This document shows positions 29,433 to 37,866 of a stretch of DNA of 64,000 bases, one piece after another; the stretch's first letter is position 1; each line of letters opens with the position of its first letter. The stretch lies in contig NZ_JACIEZ010000002.1 of assembly GCF_014197145.1 (NCBI RefSeq), positions 558,001-622,000 of the forward strand. Direction: 5' to 3'. Below the pieces are notes generated by a model that had not been told where the DNA came from, did not search any database, and saw only the letters and a list, made by a program, of their open reading frames with translations. This DNA comes from Gellertiella hungarica (GTDB lineage Bacteria > Pseudomonadota > Alphaproteobacteria > Rhizobiales > Rhizobiaceae). Position numbers and translations under genes: made by a program.

Positions 29433-30649
29433 GGCAGTTCTACTATCCGCGCACCGAGGCGGAAGCCGCCGACATCGTGCGGTCCCATATTGCGTCGAAG
29501 ATGCCGCTCCGGATTGCCGGCGGCAACACGCGGGCGCTCATCGGCCATCCTGTTGCGGCCGAATACGGCCTGCGCAGCACCAGCCTTTCCGGCATTCTTG
29601 CCTACAATCCGGCGGAAATGGTCATGACCGCCCGTGCCGGAACGCCGGTCCGCGAGATCGAGGCCGCACTGGCCGAACGGAACCAGATGCTCGCCTTCGA
29701 ACCGATGGATCACCGGGGCGTGCTCGGCACATCGGGCGAGCCCACCATCGGCGGGCTCTTTGCCGTCAACAGTTCGGGCCCGCGGCGGCTGACCGCCGGT
29801 GCGGCGCGCGACCATCTGCTCGGCATCCGCTTCGTCAATGGCCGTGGCGAGGCGATCAAGGCCGGCGGACGGGTGATGAAGAACGTCACCGGGCTCGATC
29901 TCGTGAAGCTGCTGGCCGGCTCCCATGGCACGCTGGGTTTCCTCACGGAGGTCACCTTCAAGGTGCTGCCGGCACAGGCGGAAACGGAAACGGTGCTGGT
30001 CTCCGGGCTCGGCGAGGCGGAGGCGGCGATTGCCATGGCAACCGCCATGGCCCTGCCGGTGGAGGTCTCCGCAGCCGCCCATCTTCCCTTCACGGTCCGC
30101 CATCGTTTTCTCGGAAACCGGCTGCCGGATGGCGCCGCCACCATCTTCCGTCTCGAGGGGCTGAAGGCTTCGGTCAAGGCACGGCTGCAGACGCTGGTGA
30201 GCGCGCTTGCGGGCTTCGGTCCCGTCAGCCGCATCGCCGCGCCGGAAAGCCGCATGCTCTGGCAGGAAGTGCGCGATTGCCGCGCCTATGCGGATGGCAC
30301 CAGCCGGGCGCTCTGGCGCATCTCGGTTGCGCCCTCGGCCGGCCACCGGATCGTCGCGGCGCTGCGGCTCGAGGCCGGGGTGGATGCCTGCTACGACTGG
30401 CAGGGCGGTCTTGTCTGGATGCGGATGGAGGCCGATCCGGAGGCCGACATGCTGCGCCGCCTCATTAAAGCCGCAGGGGGAGGGCATGCGACGCTGATCC
30501 GCGCCAGCGAGGCCGTTCGCGCAAGCGTCCCGGTCTTCGAACCGCAGGCGCCGGCGGTTGCAGCGCTTTCTGCCCGCGTCAAGGCGGCGCTCGATCCCGA
30601 TGGCATCTTCAATCCCGGCCTGATGTACCAGGAGAAAGGCGAGCGCTAG
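29429..30649 (+). CDS. glcE: Glycolate oxidase FAD-binding subunit GlcE
   Basis: The second, smaller flavin-binding subunit of glycolate oxidase (406 aa). The FAD-binding PCMH domain is recognisable (RIAGGNTRALIGHPV near residue 30; GGLFAVNSSGPRRLTAGAARD near 108; GRVMKNVTGLDLVKLLAGSHGTLG near 150), but the C-terminal oxidase domain is reduced compared with GlcD, as is normal for GlcE. It is translationally coupled to glcD through an ATGA overlap and separated from glcF by 6 nt. Confidence 0.95.
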   Translation: MRQFYYPRTEAEAADIVRSHIASKMPLRIAGGNTRALIGHPVAAEYGLRSTSLSGILAYNPAEMVMTARAGTPVREIEAALAERNQMLAFEPMDHRGVLGTSGEPTIGGLFAVNSSGPRRLTAGAARDHLLGIRFVNGRGEAIKAGGRVMKNVTGLDLVKLLAGSHGTLGFLTEVTFKVLPAQAETETVLVSGLGEAEAAIAMATAMALPVEVSAAAHLPFTVRHRFLGNRLPDGAATIFRLEGLKASVKARLQTLVSALAGFGPVSRIAAPESRMLWQEVRDCRAYADGTSRALWRISVAPSAGHRIVAALRLEAGVDACYDWQGGLVWMRMEADPEADMLRRLIKAAGGGHATLIRASEAVRASVPVFEPQAPAVAALSARVKAALDPDGIFNPGLMYQEKGER

Positions 30650-30655
30650 CCCGTC

Positions 30656-31996
30656 ATGCAGACCCGTTTCTCGACCGAACAGCTTGCCGACCCGCGCATC
30701 GCGGAAGCGGAAAAGATCATCCGAAAATGCGTGCATTGCGGCTTCTGCACGGCCACCTGCCCGACCTATGTCACGCTCGGCAACGAACTGGACAGTCCGC
30801 GCGGGCGGATCTACCTCATCAAGGACATGCTGGAAAACGGCCGCGCGGCGGATGCGGAAGTGGCCCTGCACGTCGACCGCTGCCTGTCCTGCCTTGCCTG
30901 CACCACCACTTGCCCTTCCGGCGTCGATTACATGCATCTGATCGACCAGGCGCGGGTCCATGTGGAGGAAACCTATCGCAGGCCGCTTGCGGACCGCTTC
31001 ATCCGTGCCCTTCTTGCCCGCGTGCTTCCCTATCCCGGCAGGTTTCGTCTGGCGGTGCGGATGGCGACGCTTGCCCGCCCTTTCTCCGGCCTCTTCTCCC
31101 GGATTGCCGGGCTGAAGCCGCTCTCGGCCATGCTGGCGCTGGCGCCGCAGGCGCTGCCCCGGCGGCTTGACCAGCCGAAGAACGGGCTTTTCCCCGCCCA
31201 GACGGCGCGGCGCGGCCGCGTGGCAGTCCTTGCGGGCTGCGCCCAGTCGGTGCTCGATCCCGAGATCAACCGCTCGGCCATCGCGCTGCTGACCCGGCTC
31301 GGCATCGACGTGGTCATGCCGAGGGGGGAGGGGTGCTGCGGCGCGCTCACCCATCACATGGGCCGGGAGGAAGAGGCCAAGGCCCATGCCCGCCGCATCA
31401 TCGACGGCTGGATGGCGGAAATCGAGGGCGAGGGTCTCGATGCCATCGTCATCACCACCTCGGGCTGCGGTACGGTGATCAAGGATTACGGCCATCTCTT
31501 CCGCGACGATCCGGCCTATGGCGAGAAGGCGGCGCGCGTTGCCGCCCTTGCCCGCGACGTGACCGAATATCTCGCCACGCTCGAGCTTCCGGATCTGAAG
31601 GCCAATGGCGTTTCGGTCGCCTATCACGCGGCCTGTTCGCTCCAGCACGGGCAGAAGATCACGCTCCAGCCGAAGGCGCTGCTGCGCAAGGCAGGCTTTG
31701 CGGTGCGCGAACCGGCGGAAGGCCATCTCTGCTGCGGTTCTGCCGGCACCTACAACATTCTCCAGCCGGAGATCGCAAGCCGGTTGCGGGACAGGAAGGC
31801 GGACAACATCCGTGCAACGAAGGCGCAGATCATCGCTGCCGGCAATATCGGCTGCATGACCCAGCTTGCAGGCGCACTGGATGTGCCAATCCTGCACACC
31901 GTCCAGCTTCTGGACTGGGCCTATGGCGGAGAACACCCATCATTTCTTAATGAGAAAAGTATTATGTTAAAACCTGTGGAGGTGCCCGCGACCTGA
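30656..31996 (+). CDS. glcF: Glycolate oxidase iron-sulfur subunit GlcF
   Basis: The electron-transfer subunit of glycolate oxidase (446 aa). Two [4Fe-4S] motifs lie in the N-terminal part: CVHCGFCTATCP (about residues 24-35) and CLSCLACTTTCP (about 77-88). Two CCG domains follow, with EGCCGALTHHM near 224 and HLCCGSAGTYN near 358, equivalent to those of LutA and heterodisulfide reductase. It completes the glcDEF operon; a small exported protein begins 25 nt later and may be co-transcribed. Confidence 0.95.
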   Translation: MQTRFSTEQLADPRIAEAEKIIRKCVHCGFCTATCPTYVTLGNELDSPRGRIYLIKDMLENGRAADAEVALHVDRCLSCLACTTTCPSGVDYMHLIDQARVHVEETYRRPLADRFIRALLARVLPYPGRFRLAVRMATLARPFSGLFSRIAGLKPLSAMLALAPQALPRRLDQPKNGLFPAQTARRGRVAVLAGCAQSVLDPEINRSAIALLTRLGIDVVMPRGEGCCGALTHHMGREEEAKAHARRIIDGWMAEIEGEGLDAIVITTSGCGTVIKDYGHLFRDDPAYGEKAARVAALARDVTEYLATLELPDLKANGVSVAYHAACSLQHGQKITLQPKALLRKAGFAVREPAEGHLCCGSAGTYNILQPEIASRLRDRKADNIRATKAQIIAAGNIGCMTQLAGALDVPILHTVQLLDWAYGGEHPSFLNEKSIMLKPVEVPAT

Positions 31997-32021
31997 TGGC
32001 CCTCCCTTAAAGGAGAGTGCC

Positions 32022-32504
32022 ATGCGGAATTTCCTGCTTCCTGCGGCCATCCTCACGGCCGCTGCGCTGCCCGGTGCGGCCGATGCCGACGAACGCTTCG
32101 GCTGCATGGCGGAGGACAGCCGCCTCAAGCTCGCTGCCCACGTGGAGTTCGCCGACGAGCTCGGCGGTCGCCTCTCGCATCTGTCCGGCCGCTTCACCGT
32201 GCACGAAAAGGGCGCACCCGCCACGCTTTCGGACCGCCGCCTCAGCAGCCAGATGCTGGCGCAGAGCTGGGCGGAGGATGGTCTCGTGATGGTGAGGCTC
32301 TATGACGACAGCGACCGTGTTCCCCTCGACGTCACGCTTGCCGCCGCTGCGTCCGGCATGGCGGGCAGCCCGCTCCAGGGCCACTATCTGATCCGCGAAC
32401 GGCAAGAGAAAGGGCCCGGCTTCCACATGGAAGGGGCCCTGTTCTGCCAGCGTCAGCCGCCGCGGGATCCGCTTTCCGCAGATCCGCCGTCAGAAGCGGA
32501 ATGA
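32022..32504 (+). CDS. Small exported protein downstream of glcF
   Basis: A 160 aa protein I do not recognise. A clear signal peptide spans residues 1-22 (cleavage after ADA), and the mature part contains two cysteines (FGCMAED and LFCQRQ) that could form a disulfide in the periplasm. A strong AAAGGAGAG site precedes the ATG 25 nt after glcF, so it probably belongs to the glc transcript. It is not GlcG-like. Its last 15 nt overlap the 3' end of the convergent outer-membrane gene, and a hairpin that may terminate that gene lies inside this coding sequence. Confidence 0.8.
   Translation: MRNFLLPAAILTAAALPGAADADERFGCMAEDSRLKLAAHVEFADELGGRLSHLSGRFTVHEKGAPATLSDRRLSSQMLAQSWAEDGLVMVRLYDDSDRVPLDVTLAAAASGMAGSPLQGHYLIRERQEKGPGFHMEGALFCQRQPPRDPLSADPPSEAE
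32411..32440 (-). terminator. Probable minus-strand terminator inside a coding sequence
   Basis: A 12-bp stem with a two-base bulge (32411-32424 with 32429-32440) and a 4-nt loop, followed on the minus strand by TTCTCTT. It lies 50 nt beyond the stop of the outer-membrane gene, within the convergent small exported protein gene. Confidence 0.5.
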
Positions 32505-33179
32505 CACCCCGAAATTGACGGCATTCGTCCAGATGTTGGTGTCCAGCGTGGCGTTGTTGTCGATGTCCACATTCACGAAGGAATAGTTGCCCTTGTATTC
32601 GGCAAAGACCGACCAGCGATCCGTCAGGCGGTAGTCGATGCCGGCCTGCGCCTGCAGCGTGGCGCCGCCGATCTGGTACTCCGAGGTGATGCCGCTCGGG
32701 CGGGTCACTTCCACATGCGGCACGTTGATACCCGCACCGGCACCCACATAGGGTGTGAAGCTGGTGTTCTCGATGGGGAAGCGATAGAGCGCGTTCAGCG
32801 TCAGCAGGTTGAGGCCGTCGGTGAATTCGAAGTGGGTCCAGCCCGGCGTCGATGCCAGCGTCTCGTCATCCGCATAGACCTTGGCATGGGTGAAATCGAG
32901 CGACAGGCCGAGATCCGGCATGCTGTCGACCGCACCCCACCAGACACCCCGGGCGCCGAGATAGAGCGGCATCTCGAAGGAGTTGCCTTCCCATCCGGCG
33001 GTGAATTCCGTTCCGTCGGATGTGGATACGGTGCTGTGCGGCGCGCCCTGCAGGCCACCATAAACCTGGATGTCGAAATCGTCGGCGCTTGCACCGGCAA
33101 GTCCGATGGACAGAGCTGAGACGGAGGCAATGAAACCGACCTTGCCGGCAGTTTTCAGGCGACGGAGCGTCGAGCGCAT
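32490..33179 (-). CDS. Outer-membrane beta-barrel protein, LpxQ (lipid A oxidase)-like
   Basis: A 229 aa exported barrel. The signal peptide runs to about residue 31 (after GASA), and the mature protein has short amphipathic strands and a terminal Phe. Segments such as GWEGNSFEMPLYLGARG, LDFTHAKVY, FEFTDGLNLLTLNALYR, FTPYVGAGAGINVPHVEV and IWTNAVNFGVSFRF strongly resemble, from memory, proteins annotated in Rhizobiales as lipid A oxidase LpxQ, which converts the proximal glucosamine of lipid A to 2-aminogluconate. The enzymatic assignment is inference; a generic OmpW/Omp25-like barrel is the alternative. AAGGAG lies 6 nt before the ATG. Confidence 0.75.
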   Translation of the reverse strand: MRSTLRRLKTAGKVGFIASVSALSIGLAGASADDFDIQVYGGLQGAPHSTVSTSDGTEFTAGWEGNSFEMPLYLGARGVWWGAVDSMPDLGLSLDFTHAKVYADDETLASTPGWTHFEFTDGLNLLTLNALYRFPIENTSFTPYVGAGAGINVPHVEVTRPSGITSEYQIGGATLQAQAGIDYRLTDRWSVFAEYKGNYSFVNVDIDNNATLDTNIWTNAVNFGVSFRF

Positions 33180-33354
33180 GGGCTCTCCTTGAGACGAAGC
33201 ACAGGTTGAAAGGCGAATCTTCCATGTTCTCGCACTATCGGTTCTGAATTGCAACTACGGCTCGTAAAATATCAGTCAGCATCGTCCAGATTTGGTGCAA
33301 TCATGGCGGGGCTGCATCAGTGGCAATAGTTCGCTTCGCCTGAATAAACGGAAA

Positions 33355-33381
33355 GACGCGCGGCCGGAGGGCACGCGCGTC
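33355..33381 (-). terminator. Possible terminator of the first L,D-transpeptidase gene
   Basis: A perfect 8-bp stem (33355-33362 with 33374-33381) with an 11-nt loop, followed on the minus strand by a T-rich stretch (TTTCCGTTTATT). It lies 38 nt beyond the stop codon. Confidence 0.4.
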
Positions 33382-33418
33382 CTGTCGTAAAGGCTCGAAA
33401 GGCGGAGCTGAGATCCGC

Positions 33419-34099
33419 TCAGCCGCCGAAGAGGGTCCGGAAGAAATCGAGACCGCGGTCCTCGTAGTTCACCTTGCCCTGCTTGTTGCCCGGGCCGATG
33501 ACGATGACCTTCGCCCCGATGGCGACCCGCGAATAGAGATCGATCACATCCTTGTTCATCATGCGAATGCAGCCGGAGGAGAGGTTGAGCCCGATGCTCC
33601 AGGGCTGGTTGGTGCCGTGGATGCGGAAGGCGGTGTCTCGTCCCTTGCGGTAAAGATACATGGCGCGCGCGCCCAGCGGATTGTCTTCGCCGCCCTTCAT
33701 GTGCACCGGAAGGAAATGGCCCTTGGCCGCCTCGCGTGCGCGCATCTCCGGCGGCGGCGTCCAGTCCGGCCATTCCTGCTTGCGGCCGACCTTGACCACG
33801 CCCGACCAGCCGAAGCCCTCCTTGCCGACGCCGACGCCGTAGCGGATCGCCCGGTTGCCGCCCTCGACGAGGTAGAGGAACTTGTTGTTGGTATCGATGA
33901 TGATCGTTCCCGGCGCCTCGTCCGTCGCAAGCCGCACGAGGCGCCGCTTGAACTGCTGAGGCACCTGGCGATGCGTGTTGTAGGTAGGTTCGGCCCGCGA
34001 ATTGCGCGCCAGTGCGGGCTCCTGCGCGGCGGCCATGTCGGCCGCCAGCATGCCCGCCACAAGTCCTGCCATCGCAAGACCCATCCTGATCGTCTTCAT
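33419..34099 (-). CDS. Exported L,D-transpeptidase (YkuD domain), paralogue 1
   Basis: A 226 aa periplasmic enzyme. The signal peptide spans residues 1-25 (after AAA), followed by a YkuD catalytic domain (about 65-210) with the active-site motif HGTNQPWSIGLNLSSGCIRM carrying the catalytic Cys. Such enzymes form 3-3 peptidoglycan cross-links or attach proteins to peptidoglycan, and several rhizobial members anchor outer-membrane barrels. The core PGTIIIDTNNKFLYLV starts the domain. AAGGAAG precedes the ATG. The second paralogue lies upstream on the same strand, 122 nt apart. Confidence 0.92.
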   Translation of the reverse strand: MKTIRMGLAMAGLVAGMLAADMAAAQEPALARNSRAEPTYNTHRQVPQQFKRRLVRLATDEAPGTIIIDTNNKFLYLVEGGNRAIRYGVGVGKEGFGWSGVVKVGRKQEWPDWTPPPEMRAREAAKGHFLPVHMKGGEDNPLGARAMYLYRKGRDTAFRIHGTNQPWSIGLNLSSGCIRMMNKDVIDLYSRVAIGAKVIVIGPGNKQGKVNYEDRGLDFFRTLFGG

Positions 34100-34221
34100 T
34101 GTCGTCTTCCTTCCCAGCCCCGGAAATATCGGGTCTATCCCGCCTGAAACGCTAAACCCAAATTGCAAAACCGCAAGTGGAAATCTGCCTTCCGGCCTGC
34201 ATGGTCGGGTCACCGTGTTCT

Positions 34222-35034
34222 TCAGAGCACGATGACCTTCGTGCCGACCTTTACCCGTTCGTAGAGATCGACCACATCCTCGTTGCGCATGCGGATGCAG
34301 CCGGAGGAGACGGCATAGCCGATCGTCCACGGCGCATTGGTGCCGTGGATGCGGTACAGCGTGGAGCCGAGATACATGGCGCGTGCGCCGAGCGGGTTTT
34401 CCACCCCGCCTTCCATGCTGGCCGGCAGGATATGGCCCTTTGCGGCCTCGCGGGCCCGCATTTCGGCCGGCGGGTTCCAGGTGGGCCATTCCTGCTTGCG
34501 GGTGATGCGGTGGGTTCCGCGCCACTCGAAGCCGGGCTTGCCGACACCGACGCCATAGCGCCGGGCTTCCCCATTGCCGAGCACGAGATAGAGGAAGCGT
34601 TCATTCGTATCGATGACGATGGTCCCGGGCTTCTGCTCGGTATCGTATGCCACCGTCTGGGGCAGGTAGGCGGGATCGATGGGCCGGCGGGCGGGATCGC
34701 GCGAGGGCACGAAAGCGACGGGCTCGGCTGCCGGTGCTGCCGGGTTGATTGCCTGCGGCCGCATTGCGGCAGCCGGCATCCCGAAGAGCGGCTGCTTCTG
34801 GCGATAGACCACCACGCTGCGCTGCTGGCCGTTCTGGAAGACCATCGGCCGGTAAACCACCTTGCGGGACGAATAGACGACGGCGCCGCCCTGGCCGAGC
34901 TGCATGACCCAGGGAGCCGTCAGCGCCGGATCGACCATCACGGGTGCGCCCGACCGGTAGCGGTCGCGGGCTTCTGCGGGCAGGGCCGCAAGGGAGGAGA
35001 GGGCAAGCAGGACGGCGGCAGTTTTCTTCAGCAT
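34222..35034 (-). CDS. Exported L,D-transpeptidase (YkuD domain), paralogue 2
   Basis: A 270 aa periplasmic enzyme. The signal peptide spans about residues 1-22 (after AEA). A Pro/Ala-rich N-terminal region of about 90 aa precedes the YkuD domain. The active site HGTNAPWTIGYAVSSGCIRM (about 232-251) contains the catalytic Cys. Its catalytic domain is very similar to the gene downstream (shared KQEWP.W.PP.EMRAREAAKGH and NPLGARAMYL), indicating tandem duplication, with divergent N-termini that probably set localisation. It lacks the 20-residue extension found after the catalytic domain in paralogue 1. Confidence 0.92.
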   Translation of the reverse strand: MLKKTAAVLLALSSLAALPAEARDRYRSGAPVMVDPALTAPWVMQLGQGGAVVYSSRKVVYRPMVFQNGQQRSVVVYRQKQPLFGMPAAAMRPQAINPAAPAAEPVAFVPSRDPARRPIDPAYLPQTVAYDTEQKPGTIVIDTNERFLYLVLGNGEARRYGVGVGKPGFEWRGTHRITRKQEWPTWNPPAEMRAREAAKGHILPASMEGGVENPLGARAMYLGSTLYRIHGTNAPWTIGYAVSSGCIRMRNEDVVDLYERVKVGTKVIVL

Positions 35035-35297
35035 GGGCAGACTCGCTACAAACAGCCGGAACGGTTCCGGCGACCCGGTAAACGTAAGCGCGCCCGTTTT
35101 CGATCCATGGGCTGCTCTTTGCCCGCAATGGTGGCGATGATCCGCCAGATAATGGTTAACGGGTGGAGTTTCGCCTTTAACCGAATGCATAAACCTTTTG
35201 TCAGGGTTAGCGCCCGGTTTGGAAACAGGGTAAGCAGGTGGTAAATGCAGCCGAAGCGGGCCGGAAACAGGCCCGGCGGCTGCGGGAAGGAACTGGA

Positions 35298-35933
35298 ATG
35301 GACGAGGCGATCGAGGGAATCATCCGCGAGGACCATGGCGTGGGCCGCTGCTCCTGGTATGGCGGTCTTGCGGATTACCGGCGCTATCACGACGAGGAGT
35401 GGGGCCGCCCCGTCGCGGATGACCGGCGTCTGTTCGAGAAGATCTGCCTCGAAGGCTTCCAGTCGGGCCTTTCCTGGCTCACCATCCTGCGCAAGCGGGA
35501 AAACTTCCGCTCCGCCTTCGCCGGCTTCGATTTCCACCGGGTCGCCGCCTTCGACGAGACGGATGTCGAACGTCTGGTGCTCGATGCGGGCATCATCCGC
35601 CACCGGGGCAAGATCGTCTCGACCATCAACAACGCGCGCCGGGCGGTGGAGCTTGTTGCCGAGCGTGGCTCGCTGGCGGCTTATTTCTGGAGCTTCGAGC
35701 CCGATGAGGCCGAGCGGCCCGCCCGGATGGACCTGGCAACGCTGCGCGTCAATCCGACAAGCCCCACCTCGGTGCGTCTTTCGAAGGATCTGAAGAAGCG
35801 CGGCTGGACCTTCGTCGGTCCAACCACCATCTACGCCTTCATGCAGGCCATGGGCCTCGTCAACGACCATCTCGACGGCTGCCATTGCCGGCCCGTGATC
35901 GAGGATCTCCGGAGGGATTTCAAGCGACCATGA
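35298..35933 (+). CDS. tag: DNA-3-methyladenine glycosylase I
   Basis: A base-excision repair enzyme removing 3-methyladenine from alkylated DNA. The 211 aa product has the Tag signature: N-terminal RCSWYGGLADYRRYHDEEWG (zinc Cys and His), FEKICLEGFQSGLSWLTILRKRE in the helix-hairpin region, and the C-terminal zinc ligands in HLDGCHCRPVI. The start MDEAIEG was chosen because AAGGA is at ideal distance; a GTG 20 codons upstream is possible. Its stop overlaps the next start by four bases. Confidence 0.94.
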   Translation: MDEAIEGIIREDHGVGRCSWYGGLADYRRYHDEEWGRPVADDRRLFEKICLEGFQSGLSWLTILRKRENFRSAFAGFDFHRVAAFDETDVERLVLDAGIIRHRGKIVSTINNARRAVELVAERGSLAAYFWSFEPDEAERPARMDLATLRVNPTSPTSVRLSKDLKKRGWTFVGPTTIYAFMQAMGLVNDHLDGCHCRPVIEDLRRDFKRP

Positions 35934-36364
35934 CCGCGAAAACGTTCCGTTTCCGTCCCGCTCTCGTTGCGCTTGCGCTGGGGCTTGCGGCTGCCGCCCC
36001 GGCCTTCGCCGCCTACGAGCTCTATCCCGGCGAGCGCCTTCAGGGGATCGCCGTGCCGCTCAAGGGACCGCTGACGCTGAGCGGCTGGACGCGGGAAGGG
36101 CGCGGCATCGTCTACAGCCTGCCGGTCAAGGCGGGCGAGAGCTTCCGCTTCCGGTTCAAGCCGCGCAACAATTTCGTGGGTCTCGTCGTCTTCGACGAGC
36201 AGGGGGAGGACGAGGAGGAGCTCTTCTCCGTTCAGGGCACGGAAGCGGACAAGGTGCTGAAGGCCGAAACGGATACCAGCTGGATCATCCGCCCCTATTA
36301 CGCGCGCATGTCGCCGCGCCGCGGGCCGGGCGCACCCTATTCCATCGAGATCATTCCCGAGTGA
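35930..36364 (+). CDS. Small exported protein coupled to tag
   Basis: A 144 aa protein of unknown function. A signal peptide covers residues 1-27 (FRFRPALVALALGLAAAAPA, cleavage after AFA). The mature domain is beta-rich with a short acidic stretch (DEQGEDEEELFS) and the ending PYSIEIIPE, suggesting a periplasmic binding or stability domain. It overlaps the tag stop by ATGA, so it is translated from the tag message. It converges directly on the HAD hydrolase gene with no gap. Confidence 0.78.
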   Translation: MTAKTFRFRPALVALALGLAAAAPAFAAYELYPGERLQGIAVPLKGPLTLSGWTREGRGIVYSLPVKAGESFRFRFKPRNNFVGLVVFDEQGEDEEELFSVQGTEADKVLKAETDTSWIIRPYYARMSPRRGPGAPYSIEIIPE

Positions 36365-37075
36365 TCAGCGGGCGATGTCCTGGATCAGCGGCAGCAGATG
36401 GCCGAGATCGGGTATCTCGCGGAAGCGGGGCGCCTCGCGCGGCACCTCCACATGTTCGTAGACCCAGGTGAGTTCGTGCGGCACGAAAATGCCCCAGGCA
36501 CCGCTTGCCAGCGCCGGAACGATATCCGATTTCAGCGAGTTGCCCACCATCGCCGCGCAATCCGGCCCGCCCGCCGTCTTCGAAAAGATCCGCCGGTAGG
36601 TGGTTGTGGACTTGTCCGAGACGATCTCGACCGCATCGAAGAAATCGCCGAGACCTGACTGGGCCAGCTTGCGCTCCTGGTCGAAAAGATCGCCCTTGGT
36701 GATCATCACGAGGTAATACTGGCCGCGCAGGGCCTCCAGCACATCGCGCGCATGGGGCATGGTTTCCACCGGGTGCTTGAGCAGCTCCCGGCCGATGGCG
36801 AGGATGTCCCCGATCACCGAGGCGGGCACCTTTCCCTCGGTGATCTCCACCGCGGTCTCGATCATCGAGAGGGTGAAGCCCTTGATGCCGAAACCGTAAT
36901 AGGCAAGGTTCCGCTTCTCGGCCTCCAGCAGCCGCGACGTGATGTGCTCGCCCTTGGCAAAATCGCTGAGCAGGTCGGTGAACTGCTGCTCCGTCAACCG
37001 GTAGAACTGCTCGTTCTGCCAGAGCGTGTCATCCGCATCGAAGCCGATGGTGGTGATCTTGCGCAGGCTCATCAT
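36365..37075 (-). CDS. HAD superfamily hydrolase
   Basis: A 236 aa haloacid-dehalogenase-like hydrolase. Motif I is FDADDTLW (nucleophile D13, D15), motif II MITKGD (about 115-120), and motif IV MVGNSLKSDIVPAL (about 175-188). An alpha-helical cap lies between motifs I and II. It is expected to be a Mg-dependent phosphatase; the substrate is unknown. The start at the first of two adjacent ATGs overlaps the upstream stop as ATGATGA, so it is translationally coupled to the Rossmann-fold protein, suggesting a shared pathway. Confidence 0.88.
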   Translation of the reverse strand: MMSLRKITTIGFDADDTLWQNEQFYRLTEQQFTDLLSDFAKGEHITSRLLEAEKRNLAYYGFGIKGFTLSMIETAVEITEGKVPASVIGDILAIGRELLKHPVETMPHARDVLEALRGQYYLVMITKGDLFDQERKLAQSGLGDFFDAVEIVSDKSTTTYRRIFSKTAGGPDCAAMVGNSLKSDIVPALASGAWGIFVPHELTWVYEHVEVPREAPRFREIPDLGHLLPLIQDIAR

Positions 37076-37866
37076 GGGGCATTTCTCCGCGAGACATTGA
37101 ACACATGGGCCATAACCCGATGCCGCAGCGCGTAATTCTTGCTGGCTTCGCCAAGCGGAGCAACGGGCCAGTCCCAACTTTCCCCGGCTTCCGGCAGGGC
37201 CGCGCCATGGGTGAGATCCACGCGATCCTCCACCGCGCCCGCCCGATTGACGATCTCGAAGCCGATGTCGCTGACCAGAAGAGCAGGGCAGGACAGCGCC
37301 CGAAGTCCCTCCAGATGCACCTCGACGACCTTGCCGAGCAGGGCCTCCCGCTCCTCCTCCCCCATGGCCGGCTCCTCCTTCTCCAGCCGCCGCCCGGCAC
37401 CGATGGCAAGCTGGGAAAGCAGGTTCGCGGAAATCACCAGATCGAGATAGGGAACCCGGGCGAGAAAGGCGAGGGGTTCTGCCGCGTCGCCCCTTCTGAT
37501 CGCCTGGAAACCGGAGACATCCCGGTGGATGAGGCGGAAGCTTCGCGCGCCCTGCCGCCAGAGGCGGGCGCGCGTGCTCGCAAGATGGAGAAGGTCGACG
37601 AGGATCACCGTATCGAAAGCGTTCCCCAGCAGGCGAACCGGCATGTCCCGCATCAGCCCGGAGCCGAGTATCACGCAGCTGCGGCGCGCGGGCAGGGCGC
37701 TTACCGTCTCCGCAACCACCCGCCTGGTGTTCTCCTCATGCGCCCTCCACGCCGCCGCGCATCGGTTGGCGCGCGACCACAAGCTGACGGAGGACGGGAT
37801 GAACGGACGAAAGGCGGGCGGCGTGAGTGGCCAGGTTGCCGCATAGTTCAGCGCTTCGAGGATCAT
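37072..37866 (-). CDS. Putative Rossmann-fold (methyltransferase-like) protein
   Basis: A 264 aa protein without a family I can name. The segment SCVILGSGLMRDMPVRLL near residue 65 resembles a SAM- or nucleotide-binding glycine loop, followed by DTVILVDLLHLASTRARLW (an acidic residue at the end of beta 2). The later VDLVISANLLSQL-like strand (YLDLVISANLLSQLAIG) resembles motif IV/post-I of class I methyltransferases, so a methyltransferase-like role is a guess. The ATG overlaps the stop of the toxin gene upstream (ATGA), and its own stop overlaps the HAD start; all three read as one coupled unit. Confidence 0.75.
   Translation of the reverse strand: MILEALNYAATWPLTPPAFRPFIPSSVSLWSRANRCAAAWRAHEENTRRVVAETVSALPARRSCVILGSGLMRDMPVRLLGNAFDTVILVDLLHLASTRARLWRQGARSFRLIHRDVSGFQAIRRGDAAEPLAFLARVPYLDLVISANLLSQLAIGAGRRLEKEEPAMGEEEREALLGKVVEVHLEGLRALSCPALLVSDIGFEIVNRAGAVEDRVDLTHGAALPEAGESWDWPVAPLGEASKNYALRHRVMAHVFNVSRRNAP

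Noticed and set aside
29183-31936. A 900-codon minus-strand frame over glcD-glcE-glcF
   Set aside because: It is antisense to three well-supported glycolate oxidase genes, with no ribosome site and low-information composition.
32022-32504. GlcG as the gene after glcF
   Set aside because: The product is an exported two-cysteine protein without the GlcG/HbpS heme-binding-like pattern.
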